Positions 8,997 through 18,941 are shown, counted from the first letter of the stretch. The stretch: DNA of 64,000 nucleotides from Mucilaginibacter paludis DSM 18603 (GCF_000166195.2 NZ_CM001403.1:3118432-3182431), one strand, 5' to 3'. A program made the numbers and translations. The notes: generated from the letters alone by a model not told the origin.

Positions 8997-11720
8997 TTAC
9001 TTCCACTTACTAATCCGCTCTGCATTGTTATCTAACTGCGAGGCCAATGATTTAATCCGCGACTTTAATAATAGTTGCCGTCCTTCAATCGTCCGTGTAA
9101 AAATTAGTTCACATGGCCCAACATGATTTGCCCATTCCTGCTCAAAATAAAGAGCAAGGGTTTTGTTGCGACCGATAATTTCGGGCACCGAATGAAAATC
9201 GCGTTGTTTGATAAAATACATCAATAGGTTTTTCCTGATGATCACATACCTTGGATTGTCAATGGGTTCGATTATCTCTTGCAGCATGCCGATAAACGCT
9301 GATCTTTCAAAGGCCGTCCCTCCGTCCAGATGGCAATAAACCGAGCCGTAATCATCAACAGATGCCTCTACATTTAGTTCCTGGGGATTGGTTCTGATCA
9401 CTTTCGCATTGATCATCGTGTATAGCAACGCGTTTCCAATTTGTTGTATATCTTTTGAAATGTCCCGGTATTTAATGTACAGCCTGAATGCTTTAAATGC
9501 CAAACGGCCAAAAATCAGAATGCCAATAACAACAAATATTGTAAGATAAATATACAAGTCGTCAAGCGTTTTCATATACCTGGCATTCTTGGAAAGAGAT
9601 TGTAGCATTTCAAAAACATATTCTAAAAAACCGAAGCCCAGCGCAGTTAATAAATTCGCAATAGTCTTGTTAAGATAAAGGCTTTTGGCCGCCCTATACT
9701 CCCGATTTTCTCCAAATGGTATTTTAATCTCTTCCGTTAAATTCACACCATTCTCCAAAGCTTTTCTCCAGTAATCTTTCAGCGCTTGTCTATTGCCGGC
9801 ATATTGGATGGTTTCGGCATTCTTACTGGCAATGTTTTCTTTCCGTTGCAGGCCACCGGAAATATTTAGTCTGCCAATGCCATTTTCAATCACAAAGTCG
9901 TCTTTTACTGAGATACCGACAAAGCTTTTGAATCTTCTTTTGAGCATATCAAAATCTTCTCCACCAGTAGCAGATGTTGGGTCGATACAGCACAGATGCC
10001 AAATATTGCCCGTTTTATTTAAATTGCCATTTTGAGTTCTGATGGCCCTTCCGCGCATCTGATTGGAGAGCACAAATGAGCCAACAAAGCTTGCTAAAAT
10101 CAAAGAGTTAATGGCAGGAGCGTCCCAGCCTTCGCCTAATAATGATTTTGTGCCTATCAATACCTGTATTTCACCTTGTTGAAACACTTCAGTAATCATA
10201 TTAACGATGTCATTTTTCAGTTGCTCACACTCTTCTATCAGGATATAATCACCATCAAACGGAACCGGCGTATGTTTAATATTGCTTAAGCCACAATGCT
10301 CTGCCCTTTCGTGAAACAGATTGAATGCAGTTTGTGGAATAATGACTACAGAACCTGTTAAAACGCCAATTTTGATAGCGTCACTATTTTCGCGGCGTAA
10401 TTTTTCAAAAATGGTGATGACACCAATTTTATTCAGTTCGAACGTGTTTTCAAGTTTGTCGGCGTAAAACTCATTTCGGATAAAATCCGTTAAGATTACA
10501 AGGCGGAGCGTTTGCCCAAGTTGTTGATGTTCAAAATCAACTATTTGTTTAATGCTGTTTAACTTACTAATGCTTGATGTTAATGCACTGGTAATTCGCT
10601 TATTTTGTGAAAAACTAATCTGGCGTTTGTCGATGGCACCAAATCTTCGCAACTTATTCTCAATATTTTTTTGATGCTCTTCAAAGGCTCTAAAATGGGT
10701 TTTCTCCTTCAGTAAATAAAATGCCAACAAAATCTCGGCCCAACTATAATCAAAATCCGGTATCTCAATTGTTGCGTCGCCTATAATTTCAATTTGCGTT
10801 TCCGGAATTATTCTTCCCATTGTATTTAAAAAAATCAAACAGGCAGAATAAGATGAAAGGTTGTTGTAAATCCACTCTAAATTTTCTCCGGGATTAATCC
10901 AAGCCGGATGGCTTTCGATCGCTCTGCTTAAGGTTTCGTCGTTCTTTATTTCTTCGAAAAGCAGTTCAATTCCTTCTCTAAACTGCGCTATCTGCTGAAA
11001 TTCATTCTCTGTCGGATGCGATAAATAAACATAGTCCTGATGTGGGCACAAGTCGCCTTCAATAATCAATTCAGGTACAGAAATTTCAACGTCAATCGGT
11101 CCGTTCAATTCAAGATACCTTTGCCACTCATTTGGCGTAACATCATAAGGAGGAGTTGCCGTTAAGCCGATAATAACCGGTTTAATGCTATTCTTAATTT
11201 TAATAAGTGTTTGCCACCATTCATTTTTTAAATGATGTGCTTCATCAACCACAATAGTTTTGATTTGTTTTTCTTTCAGCCCTGCTATAATGTTTTCCAG
11301 GTTGTAATTGGATGAATCGCCAATTTCGTTTTCCGTAATTTCTTCTTCAATATCCGTTTCACTTTCTTCAACTTTCAGATCGTTACAGGCAGCATGCAGC
11401 CCCTGATAAGTTACTATTGTTAAGAACTCGGGATGGCGTATATCGCGCGAAACCCAATCAGGAACCATCCCGGTTTGTAGAAACAGGTCACAAAGTTTTT
11501 GGATCCATTGGTTTCTGATGGCGATTGTGGGCGCCAAAATCAGGGTAGGCTGATTAATCCTGATGGCAACTTCTATGCCCAACACGGTTTTACCGGAACC
11601 GGGTGGAGCAATAACATGGAGATGATTATTTTTTAAGTGTTGATCAAGCCCGTCCAGAACGCGCTGCTGATATTTTCGCCAACTATATTTAAATTTTATG
11701 TTCTCCGGAAATACTTTCAA
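8997..11720 (-). CDS. DEAH-box superfamily 2 helicase with C-terminal membrane helices
   Basis: Large SF2 helicase-like ATPase of 907 aa. N-terminal motor: Walker A APPGSGKT (38-45), DEAH box in VVDEAHHLK (about 160), motif III GLTATPP, then motif V LLGEGWDAPA and motif VI QMRGRAIRT. The architecture resembles XPB/type III restriction-like DEAD/DEAH proteins. Unusually, the C-terminal third has two hydrophobic stretches (about 684-704 and 719-742), followed by a ~165-residue domain I do not recognise. The start is TTG at 11720; no early ATG exists and an in-frame stop lies five codons upstream. Codon use looks more A+T-rich than neighbouring genes and a broken IS630 element adjoins its 5' end, so horizontal origin is likely. 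Function, possibly defence-related, is inferred only. Confidence 0.75.
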   Translation of the reverse strand: MKVFPENIKFKYSWRKYQQRVLDGLDQHLKNNHLHVIAPPGSGKTVLGIEVAIRINQPTLILAPTIAIRNQWIQKLCDLFLQTGMVPDWVSRDIRHPEFLTIVTYQGLHAACNDLKVEESETDIEEEITENEIGDSSNYNLENIIAGLKEKQIKTIVVDEAHHLKNEWWQTLIKIKNSIKPVIIGLTATPPYDVTPNEWQRYLELNGPIDVEISVPELIIEGDLCPHQDYVYLSHPTENEFQQIAQFREGIELLFEEIKNDETLSRAIESHPAWINPGENLEWIYNNLSSYSACLIFLNTMGRIIPETQIEIIGDATIEIPDFDYSWAEILLAFYLLKEKTHFRAFEEHQKNIENKLRRFGAIDKRQISFSQNKRITSALTSSISKLNSIKQIVDFEHQQLGQTLRLVILTDFIRNEFYADKLENTFELNKIGVITIFEKLRRENSDAIKIGVLTGSVVIIPQTAFNLFHERAEHCGLSNIKHTPVPFDGDYILIEECEQLKNDIVNMITEVFQQGEIQVLIGTKSLLGEGWDAPAINSLILASFVGSFVLSNQMRGRAIRTQNGNLNKTGNIWHLCCIDPTSATGGEDFDMLKRRFKSFVGISVKDDFVIENGIGRLNISGGLQRKENIASKNAETIQYAGNRQALKDYWRKALENGVNLTEEIKIPFGENREYRAAKSLYLNKTIANLLTALGFGFLEYVFEMLQSLSKNARYMKTLDDLYIYLTIFVVIGILIFGRLAFKAFRLYIKYRDISKDIQQIGNALLYTMINAKVIRTNPQELNVEASVDDYGSVYCHLDGGTAFERSAFIGMLQEIIEPIDNPRYVIIRKNLLMYFIKQRDFHSVPEIIGRNKTLALYFEQEWANHVGPCELIFTRTIEGRQLLLKSRIKSLASQLDNNAERISKWK

Positions 11721-11835
11721 AATCAGATAATTGCTTTAGCATCACAATTTATACATTTTGAAACGGATTATGCAAATAGGGTCACGTCAATTTGATATCG
11801 TCGTATAATATTATCCTTTATCATCCAAAACGGAT

Positions 11836-12610
11836 ATGATAAAGTATAAGGCAACCTTAACAGAAGCAGAACGGGGATAGCTAACTGCAATAATCAGTAA
11901 GGGTTCTCACACAGCCCAACAATATCGCAATGCTTATATTTTATTGAATTGCGATGAAAGTGGACTTGGGGAAAAGATCATCAACGAAGAAGTTAGCCGT
12001 GTGTTAAAAGTAAGCATGCGGATGATAGATCGGGTTAAGCAACGTTTTGTCGAAGACGGTTTTGAAGCTTGCCTGGACCGCAAACCGATAATCAAAACAA
12101 AAGCTAAAAAAATAGACGGTGAAGCCGAGGCACATTTAATAGCATAAGTTGTGGGAAAGCCTCAGAAAGTTTTTCAAAATGGTCGCTACGGCTATTGGCT
12201 GATAAAATGGTAGAGTCGAAATATGTTGAAGATATTTCCTATGAAACGATAAGAAAGGTGGTAAAAAAACGAGTTAAATAGCCGACGAATGGTACGGGGA
12301 AGCCACAAAAATAACCTGGGCACACATAAACCAGCTGCGTTGTATGAGGGTCTTTGAGCCGAAAGAAGCCAAACGCATAAGAGACAATCTTGAATTTGTT
12401 TATACCCCCAAAAATGGCAGGTGGTTGAATATGCCTGAAATAGAGTTAAATGTTTTGATGGGGAGAATTGACAATATCCAAAAGATGCAAAAAGAACTAT
12501 TGGCCTGGCAAATACACAGGAATAATAAAGAAGCTATCATTAACTGGAAATTTACAAATGACGATGCAAGAATTAAACTCAAATGCCTTTATCCAACAAT
12601 TTCATCTTGA
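11836..12610 (+). pseudogene. Decayed IS630-family transposase
   Basis: Remnant of an IS630/Tc1-type transposase. The N-terminal helix-turn-helix region is recognisable (SKGSHTAQQYRNAY, then VLKVSMRMIDRVKQRF). It has an in-frame TAG about 14 codons in (near 11878), a frameshift near 12146 after which the reading continues as KWSLRLLADKMVE, and a stop near 12280. The catalytic DDE core is deleted. The C-terminus resumes with VYTPKNGRWLNMPEIEL and ends at 12610. No clear terminal inverted repeats were found. It cannot encode an active transposase. Confidence 0.85.
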
Positions 12611-12625
12611 CATGACACTATGGAT

Positions 12626-12705
12626 CTCAAAAAATCAGTGCAATCAAAAAACATTCAAAATCAGTGGTCGAATTCCCGTTTTAGCTGCCCCCCGGGGAAA
12701 GAGAC
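12626..12705. repeat. Degenerate duplicate of the asnS 3' end and its downstream flank, copy 1
   Basis: This stretch matches 12840-12923 with small gaps. Shared blocks include ctcaaaaaatcagtg, aatcaaaaaa, aaaatcagtggtc, ttttag and tgccc. In the second copy these bases comprise the last codons of asnS plus its downstream sequence; here the coding part is corrupted. It lies between the IS630 remnant and asnS, about 214 bp away in direct orientation. Confidence 0.65.
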
Positions 12706-12839
12706 CAAAGCTTCTGAAAAATAAAACGAAAATTGTTTATAATCAATGGCTACAAATACTTAAATCTTTAAATATCATCCAATTATGTAACAACAACCTA
12801 CCCTGCCCCACATCAAAAAAAATGAGCGCATAAAATGCG

Positions 12840-12923
12840 CTCAAAAAATCAGTGTAATCAAAAAAATCATCTAAAAATCAGTGGTCAAAATTCCGCTGTT
12901 TTAGGTGCCCTCGGGAAAGGGAT
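12840..12923. repeat. asnS 3' end repeat, copy 2
   Basis: Direct-orientation partner of 12626-12705. It includes the true asnS stop codon region (12885-12887 on the reverse strand) and the aatcagtgtaatcaaaaaaat sequence just downstream of the gene. Confidence 0.65.
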
Positions 12924-14324
12924 CACATCCCTGATATTGCCCATACCGGTCACAAACAACACCAAACGCTCAAAGCCCAAACCAAAACCGGCATGCTGGC
13001 AGGCGCCAAAGCGGCGGGTATCCAAATACCACCAAAGCTCATCCTTAGGGATGCCCATTTCGTCCATCCGTTGTTCCAGCTTGTCAAGGCGCTCTTCCCT
13101 TTGCGATCCGCCTACAATCTCGCCAATACCGGGGAAAAGGATATCCATGGCGCGTACCGTTTTACCGTCGTCGTTCTGGCGCATGTAAAAAGCTTTGATC
13201 TCTTTAGGGTAGTCGGTTAATATCACCGGCTTTTTAAAATGTTTTTCAACCAGGTAGCGCTCGTGCTCGCTTTGCAGGTCGGTTCCCCAGCCCTCCACCA
13301 GGTATTGGAATTTCTTCTTTTTGTTGTGAGGTGAGTTCCTCAATATCTCAATCGCCTCGGTATAAGTTAAGCGCTCAAAATCATTATCCAGACAAAACTG
13401 AAGCTTCTCAACCAGGTTCATCTCCGAACGTTCCTGCTGCGGTTTCGATTTTTCTTCTTCCAGCAAACGCTGACTTAAAAATTCAATATCCTCGCGGTTA
13501 TGCTCTAAAGCATAGCTGATTACGTATTTTAACAGCGCCTCGGCAGTATCCATATTCTCGGCCAGATCGCAAAAAGCCATCTCGGGCTCAATCATCCAAA
13601 ACTCGGCCAGGTGGCGGGTAGTATTGGAGTTTTCGGCGCGGAAGGTAGGGCCGAAGGTATAAATATCGCTCAGCGCCATCGCGCCAAGCTCGCCCTCTAA
13701 CTGGCCTGATACGGTTAAGTTGGTAGCCTTGCCAAAAAAATCCTGCTTAAAGTCAATCTCCCCGCTTTCCGTAAGTGGTGGCTTGGCAGGGTCTAAAGTA
13801 GTTACCCGGAAGGTTTCGCCGGCCCCTTCAGCATCCGAAGCGGTAATCACAGGCGTATGTAGGTAAACAAAACCGCGTTCCTGGAAAAAACGATGTACCG
13901 CGAATGATAAGGCATTACGCAGGCGGAATACCGAACCAAAGGTATTGGTACGGAAACGCAGGTGTGCTATCTCGCGCAGGTACTCCAAACTTGGTCGGTT
14001 TTTTAATTGCAGCGGATATTTCTCGGGGTCGCAGTCGCCCAATACTTCGATCACCGATGCGGGTATTTCCACCTTTTGGCCCTGGCCTAAAGATTCGCTG
14101 AGTATCCCGCTTACACTAATGGCCGCACCAACGGTAATCCGTTTTAGTAAGGCAGGGTCGGTATTTTCAAAATCAACTACAATTTGGATGTTATTATTGG
14201 TAGAACCATCATTTAAAGCTATAAAACGGTTTTGACGGAATGCGCGTACCCACCCCATAACAGTTACCTCCATACCGGTTTGTTCGCCGGTTAACAGTGC
14301 CTTAATTTTAGTTCTTTTACTCAT
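12885..14324 (-). CDS. asnS: Asparaginyl-tRNA synthetase
   Basis: Class IIb aminoacyl-tRNA synthetase charging tRNA-Asn in the cytoplasm, 479 aa. An N-terminal OB-fold anticodon-binding domain (about 15-100, [10 protein letters not shown]) precedes the catalytic domain. Motif 2 includes [16 protein letters not shown] and motif 3 is [12 protein letters not shown] near the C-terminus, followed by RDVIPFPR. AsnRS rather than AspRS is supported by the overall length and the [13 protein letters not shown] block. Start ATG at 14324, with a TAATTTTG promoter element upstream on the same strand. Confidence 0.95.
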   Translation of the reverse strand: MSKRTKIKALLTGEQTGMEVTVMGWVRAFRQNRFIALNDGSTNNNIQIVVDFENTDPALLKRITVGAAISVSGILSESLGQGQKVEIPASVIEVLGDCDPEKYPLQLKNRPSLEYLREIAHLRFRTNTFGSVFRLRNALSFAVHRFFQERGFVYLHTPVITASDAEGAGETFRVTTLDPAKPPLTESGEIDFKQDFFGKATNLTVSGQLEGELGAMALSDIYTFGPTFRAENSNTTRHLAEFWMIEPEMAFCDLAENMDTAEALLKYVISYALEHNREDIEFLSQRLLEEEKSKPQQERSEMNLVEKLQFCLDNDFERLTYTEAIEILRNSPHNKKKKFQYLVEGWGTDLQSEHERYLVEKHFKKPVILTDYPKEIKAFYMRQNDDGKTVRAMDILFPGIGEIVGGSQREERLDKLEQRMDEMGIPKDELWWYLDTRRFGACQHAGFGLGFERLVLFVTGMGNIRDVIPFPRAPKTAEF

Positions 14325-14347
14325 TGTAATCTATATTTATTAAGTAG

Positions 14348-14355
14348 CAAAATTA
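14348..14355 (-). promoter_or_regulatory. -7 element TAATTTTG of asnS
   Basis: Reads TAATTTTG on the minus strand, matching the Bacteroidota -7 consensus TAnnTTTG, 23 bp before the asnS start. No clear -33 TTG was seen at proper spacing. Confidence 0.5.
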
Positions 14356-14454
14356 CAATTATTTAGGTATCGGCCATGTTTGCTTTGCATTTTAATAGTT
14401 GATGTTTTGCAGTCGGCTTATCATTCATATGTTTGCGGGGCCAATTTCATTGAT

Positions 14455-15309
14455 ATGAATCCCAAAACAAGCCTGGCCATAGGTATTATCTGTATCGCGT
14501 TTTCGCCGATATTTATCAAGCTAATGCCTTTGGCCGCAATACCCGCTGCTTTTTACAGGCTGCTGTTTGCCTGGCTGTTTTTGGCACCATACTGTTTGCT
14601 GGCAAAAAACCTGCGCATTGGTAAAAAAGATCTGTTGATAGCCACCGTGGCGGGCCTGGTATTCGCGCTGGATATTGCTTCGTGGAATATGGCCATCCAG
14701 CAATCAACCGCAACTATTGCCACCCTGATAGCCAACCTTACGCCGCTATGGGTGGGTTTGTTAACCTTGGTGCTTTATAAAAAACAACCTGGAGCCAGTT
14801 TTTGGCTGGGTGCTTTGATAGCGCTATGCGGCATGGTTGTACTTTTAGGGCTCGGCAACCTTTTGAGCCTTCGGCTCAATCCGGGAATACTGTTCGCTGC
14901 AATGTCGAGTGTGTTTTATGCTATTTACATCCTCACCACCCGGGGTATATTGCAAAGGGTGGATACGCTGGTGTTTATGTTTTACAATATGCTGGCTGCC
15001 GCTTTGTTTTTAGGCCTGCTTAGCCTGGGCAGCCATGCCGCCTTAACAGGCTTTTCGGCACGTACCTGGTTGTTGCTCATTGGCCTGGGCCTGCTTTGCC
15101 AGCTGCTCGGCTGGATCACCATCAACTACGCCATCAGGCATATCGATTCTACCCAGGTATCTATTGCGTTGCTCAGCCAAACCGTGGCTACGGGTTTGTT
15201 AGCCTGGTGGATATTAGGCGAAGCTGTAAACATCCGCGAGATATTGGGCGGTATGCTTGTATTGGCAGGTATTGGATTTACATTTTTAAAAAGATGCCCG
15301 CGTGGATGA
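14455..15309 (+). CDS. EamA-domain DMT-superfamily transporter
   Basis: Inner-membrane permease of 284 aa with ten predicted transmembrane helices arranged as two EamA repeats (about 1-135 and 145-280). Repeat signatures include FYRLLFAWLFLAPY and ATIATLIANLTPLWVGLL in the first half and STQVSIALLSQTVATGLLAW in the second. The ATG at 14455 removes a non-homologous 25-residue extension that begins at 14380. Members export or import small metabolites; the substrate cannot be told from sequence. Confidence 0.85.
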   Translation: MNPKTSLAIGIICIAFSPIFIKLMPLAAIPAAFYRLLFAWLFLAPYCLLAKNLRIGKKDLLIATVAGLVFALDIASWNMAIQQSTATIATLIANLTPLWVGLLTLVLYKKQPGASFWLGALIALCGMVVLLGLGNLLSLRLNPGILFAAMSSVFYAIYILTTRGILQRVDTLVFMFYNMLAAALFLGLLSLGSHAALTGFSARTWLLLIGLGLLCQLLGWITINYAIRHIDSTQVSIALLSQTVATGLLAWWILGEAVNIREILGGMLVLAGIGFTFLKRCPRG

Positions 15310-15413
15310 TGCTGAAGAATAATCAATAATGCTTAACTACCCCGCCCGGATTATTCTATATCAAAATTTACTGCGATTAGTCCGGAGCAAAAAGTCCGGA
15401 TCCCTGAGTAAAA

Positions 15414-15449
15414 AATGGGTCTAATGTTTTCTGGATTAGCATTTTTTTT
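15414..15449 (+). terminator. Hairpin with T-tract downstream of the EamA gene
   Basis: Stem arms AATG..CTAAT and ATTAG.CATT are followed by a run of eight T (15442-15449). It lies about 100 bp after the EamA stop and before dnaG. A TCCGGA duplication precedes it. Confidence 0.5.
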
Positions 15450-15536
15450 CCTTACACCACCTCCCATTATTTAATCAGCACTTAAATATTTTAATGCGTT
15501 TAATGGGTATCGTACCTGCATCTTGCTTCAGTTATC

Positions 15537-15544
15537 TATCTTTG
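15537..15544 (+). promoter_or_regulatory. -7 element TATCTTTG of dnaG
   Basis: Exact match to TAnnTTTG, ending 8 bp before ATG 15553. It overlaps a possible upstream TTG start at 15523, arguing that translation begins at 15553. No clear -33 element. Confidence 0.55.
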
Positions 15545-15552
15545 TATTTGCT

Positions 15553-17499
15553 ATGATCACCAAACCTACCATCGACCGCATAATGGAGGCCACCGATATT
15601 GTTGAGGTGATAGGCGAGTTTGTGGTTTTAAAAAAGCGGGGAGCTAATTACATCGGCCTCTCGCCATTCGCTAACGAGCGTACACCATCGTTCACCGTAT
15701 CTCCGGCTAAAGGCATCTTCAAGGATTTTTCATCGGGTATTGGCGGCTCGGCCGTTACCTTTTTGATGGAGCACGAAAAGATCAGCTATCCCGAAGCCTT
15801 AAAATGGCTGGCCAAAAAATACGGTATCGAGGTTGAGGAGCTGAACGACAAACCTGAAAACCGGGAAGAGGAAAATCATCGCGAAAGCTTATTGATAGTT
15901 ACCGGCTACGCGGCTAAGTTTTTTCAGCAGAGTTTATGGGAAACCGATGCCGGCAAAAGCATTGCCCTGAGTTATTTTAAAGAGCGTGGCTTCCGCGACG
16001 AAATTATCAAAAAATTTGAGTTGGGCTATTCGCCCGATCAATGGGAGGCCTTTACCAGCCAGGCTTTAAAGGATGGCTACCAGCAACAGTTTTTAGAGGA
16101 AACCGGCTTATCGGTTAAGCGGGATAACGGCACCCTGTATGATCGTTATCGCGGCCGGGTGATGTTCCCGATTCATAATTTCACTGGCAGGATCATCGCC
16201 TTTGGCGGGCGTACGCTCAAAAGCGATAAAAATGTACCCAAGTATGTTAACTCGCCCGAGTCGGAAATCTATCATAAATCCAACGTTTTATACGGGTTAA
16301 ACTTTGCCAAAAAGGCCATCCGCGAAGAGGATAATTGTTACCTGGTAGAAGGTTATGCCGATGTGATCTCGGTACACCAGTCGGGTATCGAAAACGTAGT
16401 GGCATCATCAGGCACTTCCCTTACCGTTGAGCAGATCAGGCTGATTGGCCGCCTAACTAAAAATATCACCATTTTATACGATGGCGATCCCGCCGGTATC
16501 AAGGCATCGCTTCGCGGGTTGGATATGATACTCGAGGAGGGCCTCAATGTAAAAGTAGTATCCTTCCCCGACGGGCACGACCCGGATTCGTACGTGCGTT
16601 TGCTGGGCAGCACCGGGTTTAAAAACTATGTTAACCAGAATAAGAAAGACTTTATTCTGTACAAAACCAATATCCTGCTTAAAGAAGCCGGTAATGATCC
16701 GATCAGGAAAGCAGAGGTGATCAGGGAAATTGTGGAGAGCATCGCCAAAATTCCGGATTCTATTAAGGCTGCCGTATTTATCCGCGAGTGCAGCACTTTA
16801 CTGCAGATAGAAGAGCGATCGCTAAACACCGAGCTCAACAAAATACGGCAGGCTAAGCACAAAAAAGACTACCAGCAGCAACATCATCAGCAACAGGCCA
16901 AACCAGACTGGGCAGATTTACCGCCCGACGATTTGTTTGTTGACGAAAAAATTGAACGCGTATCCAGCGAGACCGGCGAAACCCAGGAAAAAGAAATTGT
17001 GCGCTTGCTGATTATGTATGGCAACCGCATTATTAATTGGGATGGAATAGCCAATACCTATATAGGCCCCTTTATTATTGCCGAACTAAGCGACGTAGAG
17101 TTTGAAACGCCGCTGTATAAGCACTTTGTTGCCATTTACCACCAGGAGCTCGAGAAAGGTAATTTACCCGAAGAGGTGTTTTACATTAACCATGCTGATA
17201 AGCAGATCACGGATATTGCCATCAATATTTTAATGTCGCAATATGTGTTGAGCCCCAACTGGTACGATATGCATAAAATTGCCACAGTAGACGAGGAGAA
17301 GGATATGAAGGCCACCATCCTGGGCGCTATATTTCACCTCAAAAAGCAAAAGGTGGGTAAAATTCTGGCGGATATCCGCAATCAGCTTAAAACTACCCAG
17401 AGTGCCGACGACGAGGATATATTGCTGAGCCAGTTTGTACACATGAAAAAGGTGGAAAAAAGTATTACCGATTATTTAGGCATTGTAATTACCAAATAA
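15553..17499 (+). CDS. dnaG: DNA primase with degenerate zinc-binding domain
   Basis: Synthesises RNA primers at the replication fork; 648 aa. The N-terminal CHC2-type domain keeps its scaffold (NYIGLSPFANERTPSF ... GIFKDFSSG), but all four zinc ligands are replaced: Ser37, Ala40, Asp58 and Ser61 where Cys, His, Cys and Cys are expected. The TOPRIM catalytic core is intact, with EGYADV and DGDPAG. A C-terminal helicase-interaction region follows a Gln/His-rich linker (YQQQHHQQQ). The stop overlaps the next gene by one base (TAATG), indicating translational coupling. Loss of zinc ligands is, to my recollection, shared by related Bacteroidota lineages. Confidence 0.95.
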   Translation: MITKPTIDRIMEATDIVEVIGEFVVLKKRGANYIGLSPFANERTPSFTVSPAKGIFKDFSSGIGGSAVTFLMEHEKISYPEALKWLAKKYGIEVEELNDKPENREEENHRESLLIVTGYAAKFFQQSLWETDAGKSIALSYFKERGFRDEIIKKFELGYSPDQWEAFTSQALKDGYQQQFLEETGLSVKRDNGTLYDRYRGRVMFPIHNFTGRIIAFGGRTLKSDKNVPKYVNSPESEIYHKSNVLYGLNFAKKAIREEDNCYLVEGYADVISVHQSGIENVVASSGTSLTVEQIRLIGRLTKNITILYDGDPAGIKASLRGLDMILEEGLNVKVVSFPDGHDPDSYVRLLGSTGFKNYVNQNKKDFILYKTNILLKEAGNDPIRKAEVIREIVESIAKIPDSIKAAVFIRECSTLLQIEERSLNTELNKIRQAKHKKDYQQQHHQQQAKPDWADLPPDDLFVDEKIERVSSETGETQEKEIVRLLIMYGNRIINWDGIANTYIGPFIIAELSDVEFETPLYKHFVAIYHQELEKGNLPEEVFYINHADKQITDIAINILMSQYVLSPNWYDMHKIATVDEEKDMKATILGAIFHLKKQKVGKILADIRNQLKTTQSADDEDILLSQFVHMKKVEKSITDYLGIVITK

Positions 17500-17870
17500 T
17501 GGCTACGCATAACGATCTGGGCCGCCAGGGCGAAGCTTTGGCTAAAACCTACCTGGAAAAAGCGGGTTACGAAATTATCGACGAAAACTGGACCTACGGC
17601 AAAGCGGAGATCGATTTGATAGCCTACCGCAACCAAACGATCATTTTTGTAGAGGTAAAAACCCGAAGTGGCAATGGTTTTGGCGAGCCGGAAGATTTTG
17701 TGGATAATCGTAAACAAAAATTATTAGCTGAAGCGGCAGATGAATATATTTACCTGATGAATCATCAGGGCGAAGCAAGGTTTGACATTATTGCCATTTT
17801 GTTTAACCGTCAAAACAATCATACACTAAAACATATTGAAGATGCCTTTTGGCCATCGTCATCTATTTAA
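17499..17870 (+). CDS. YraN family (UPF0102) putative endonuclease
   Basis: Protein of 123 aa with a PD-(D/E)XK nuclease-like fold. The core is visible: GRQGEALAKTYLEKAGY near the N-terminus, then GKAEIDLIAY and IIFVEVKTR, giving the acidic residues and the ExK lysine. The family is widespread; a role in DNA repair or recombination is suspected but not established. Its ATG overlaps the dnaG stop by one base and the next gene follows after 9 bp, so it sits in a dnaG operon. Confidence 0.9.
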   Translation: MATHNDLGRQGEALAKTYLEKAGYEIIDENWTYGKAEIDLIAYRNQTIIFVEVKTRSGNGFGEPEDFVDNRKQKLLAEAADEYIYLMNHQGEARFDIIAILFNRQNNHTLKHIEDAFWPSSSI

Positions 17871-17879
17871 CAATACCCA

Positions 17880-18941
17880 ATGAAATATAGAATTATAGCC
17901 GTTGCTTTAATAACTACAACTGTAGCAGGCTGCTTTACAAAAAAACAATCGGCTGTCCTTAGCGTCAGCCCCGAGGCAGGTACAAGTTATAAACTGGGCG
18001 ACCAGATTCCCGTAAGCGTTTCGGTACCGACAGATACCAAAGCCGATTCGGTACAATACCTGGTTGATTCTGTCAGGGTGTTATCCCGCAAGGATACGCT
18101 CAGCATTAAAATAAAAACCGACTCGATGAAGCTCGGCTCCAAGCTAATTACGGCCCGCGTATTTTCGGGTGGAAAACCGGCCGAAGTATCAACTAATGTA
18201 ATGTTGCTGGCTCCTAAAGCACCAGCGGTTTATACTTTTAAAATAGAAAAAGTATTTCCGCACGATACCAGCTCGTATACCGAGGGCCTGCAATACGTGG
18301 ACGGCTTTTTGTACGAGAGCGCCGGCAATTACGGCAACTCAAGCCTGCGCAAGGTTGACCTGAATACAGGCACGGTGGTTCAGAAGGCAAAAATGGATCC
18401 GATGTATTTTGGCGAAGGTATAGCGGTAGTAGGCGATAAAATTATCCAGCTTACTTATAAAGAAAAAAAGGGCTTTGTATATGATAAAAATACCTTCAAG
18501 ATATTAAGCACCTTTAATTTTAACTGGGCTCCCGAAGGCTGGGGAATGACGTATGATGGCAAAAATCTATTGCATAACGATAGCACCAACCGCATCTGGT
18601 TATTAAATAAAGATACCTACATGCCCCAAGGCTACCTGGATGTTTACGACGATAAGGGCCCGGTAAACCAGATTAACGAGATGGAGTATATTGATGGCAA
18701 GATATACGCCAATATTTACACCACCGATACCATTATTGTAATTGACCCTAAAAACGGAGCCGTTGTAGAAAGTGTAGACCTTAAAAACCTGTACCCGATG
18801 GATAGCCGCCCTTACAGCGTTAAAAGTGATCCGGCTAATAACGTACTGAACGGGATAGCCTGGGACGAAAAAGGCAAGCGTCTGTTTGTCACCGGGAAAA
18901 AATGGGATAAGTTATTCCAGGTGAAGTTTGTAAAGCAATAG
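17880..18941 (+). CDS. Glutaminyl-peptide cyclotransferase-like lipoprotein
   Basis: Protein of 353 aa with a lipoprotein signal (TTVAGC, Cys at about residue 19), so likely periplasmic or on the outer membrane. Residues ~35-110 are a Bacteroidota-type beta domain. The rest is a five-bladed beta-propeller of the Glu_cyclase_2 family (FPHDTSSYTEGLQY; YESAGNYGNSSLRKVDL; LNGIAWDEKGKRLFVTGK). Such enzymes convert N-terminal Gln to pyroglutamate. It begins 9 bp after yraN, presumably co-transcribed. Confidence 0.88.
   Translation: MKYRIIAVALITTTVAGCFTKKQSAVLSVSPEAGTSYKLGDQIPVSVSVPTDTKADSVQYLVDSVRVLSRKDTLSIKIKTDSMKLGSKLITARVFSGGKPAEVSTNVMLLAPKAPAVYTFKIEKVFPHDTSSYTEGLQYVDGFLYESAGNYGNSSLRKVDLNTGTVVQKAKMDPMYFGEGIAVVGDKIIQLTYKEKKGFVYDKNTFKILSTFNFNWAPEGWGMTYDGKNLLHNDSTNRIWLLNKDTYMPQGYLDVYDDKGPVNQINEMEYIDGKIYANIYTTDTIIVIDPKNGAVVESVDLKNLYPMDSRPYSVKSDPANNVLNGIAWDEKGKRLFVTGKKWDKLFQVKFVKQ

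Noticed and set aside
15523-15552. Earlier start for dnaG at TTG 15523
   Set aside because: It overlaps the TATCTTTG promoter element and adds residues not seen in primases.
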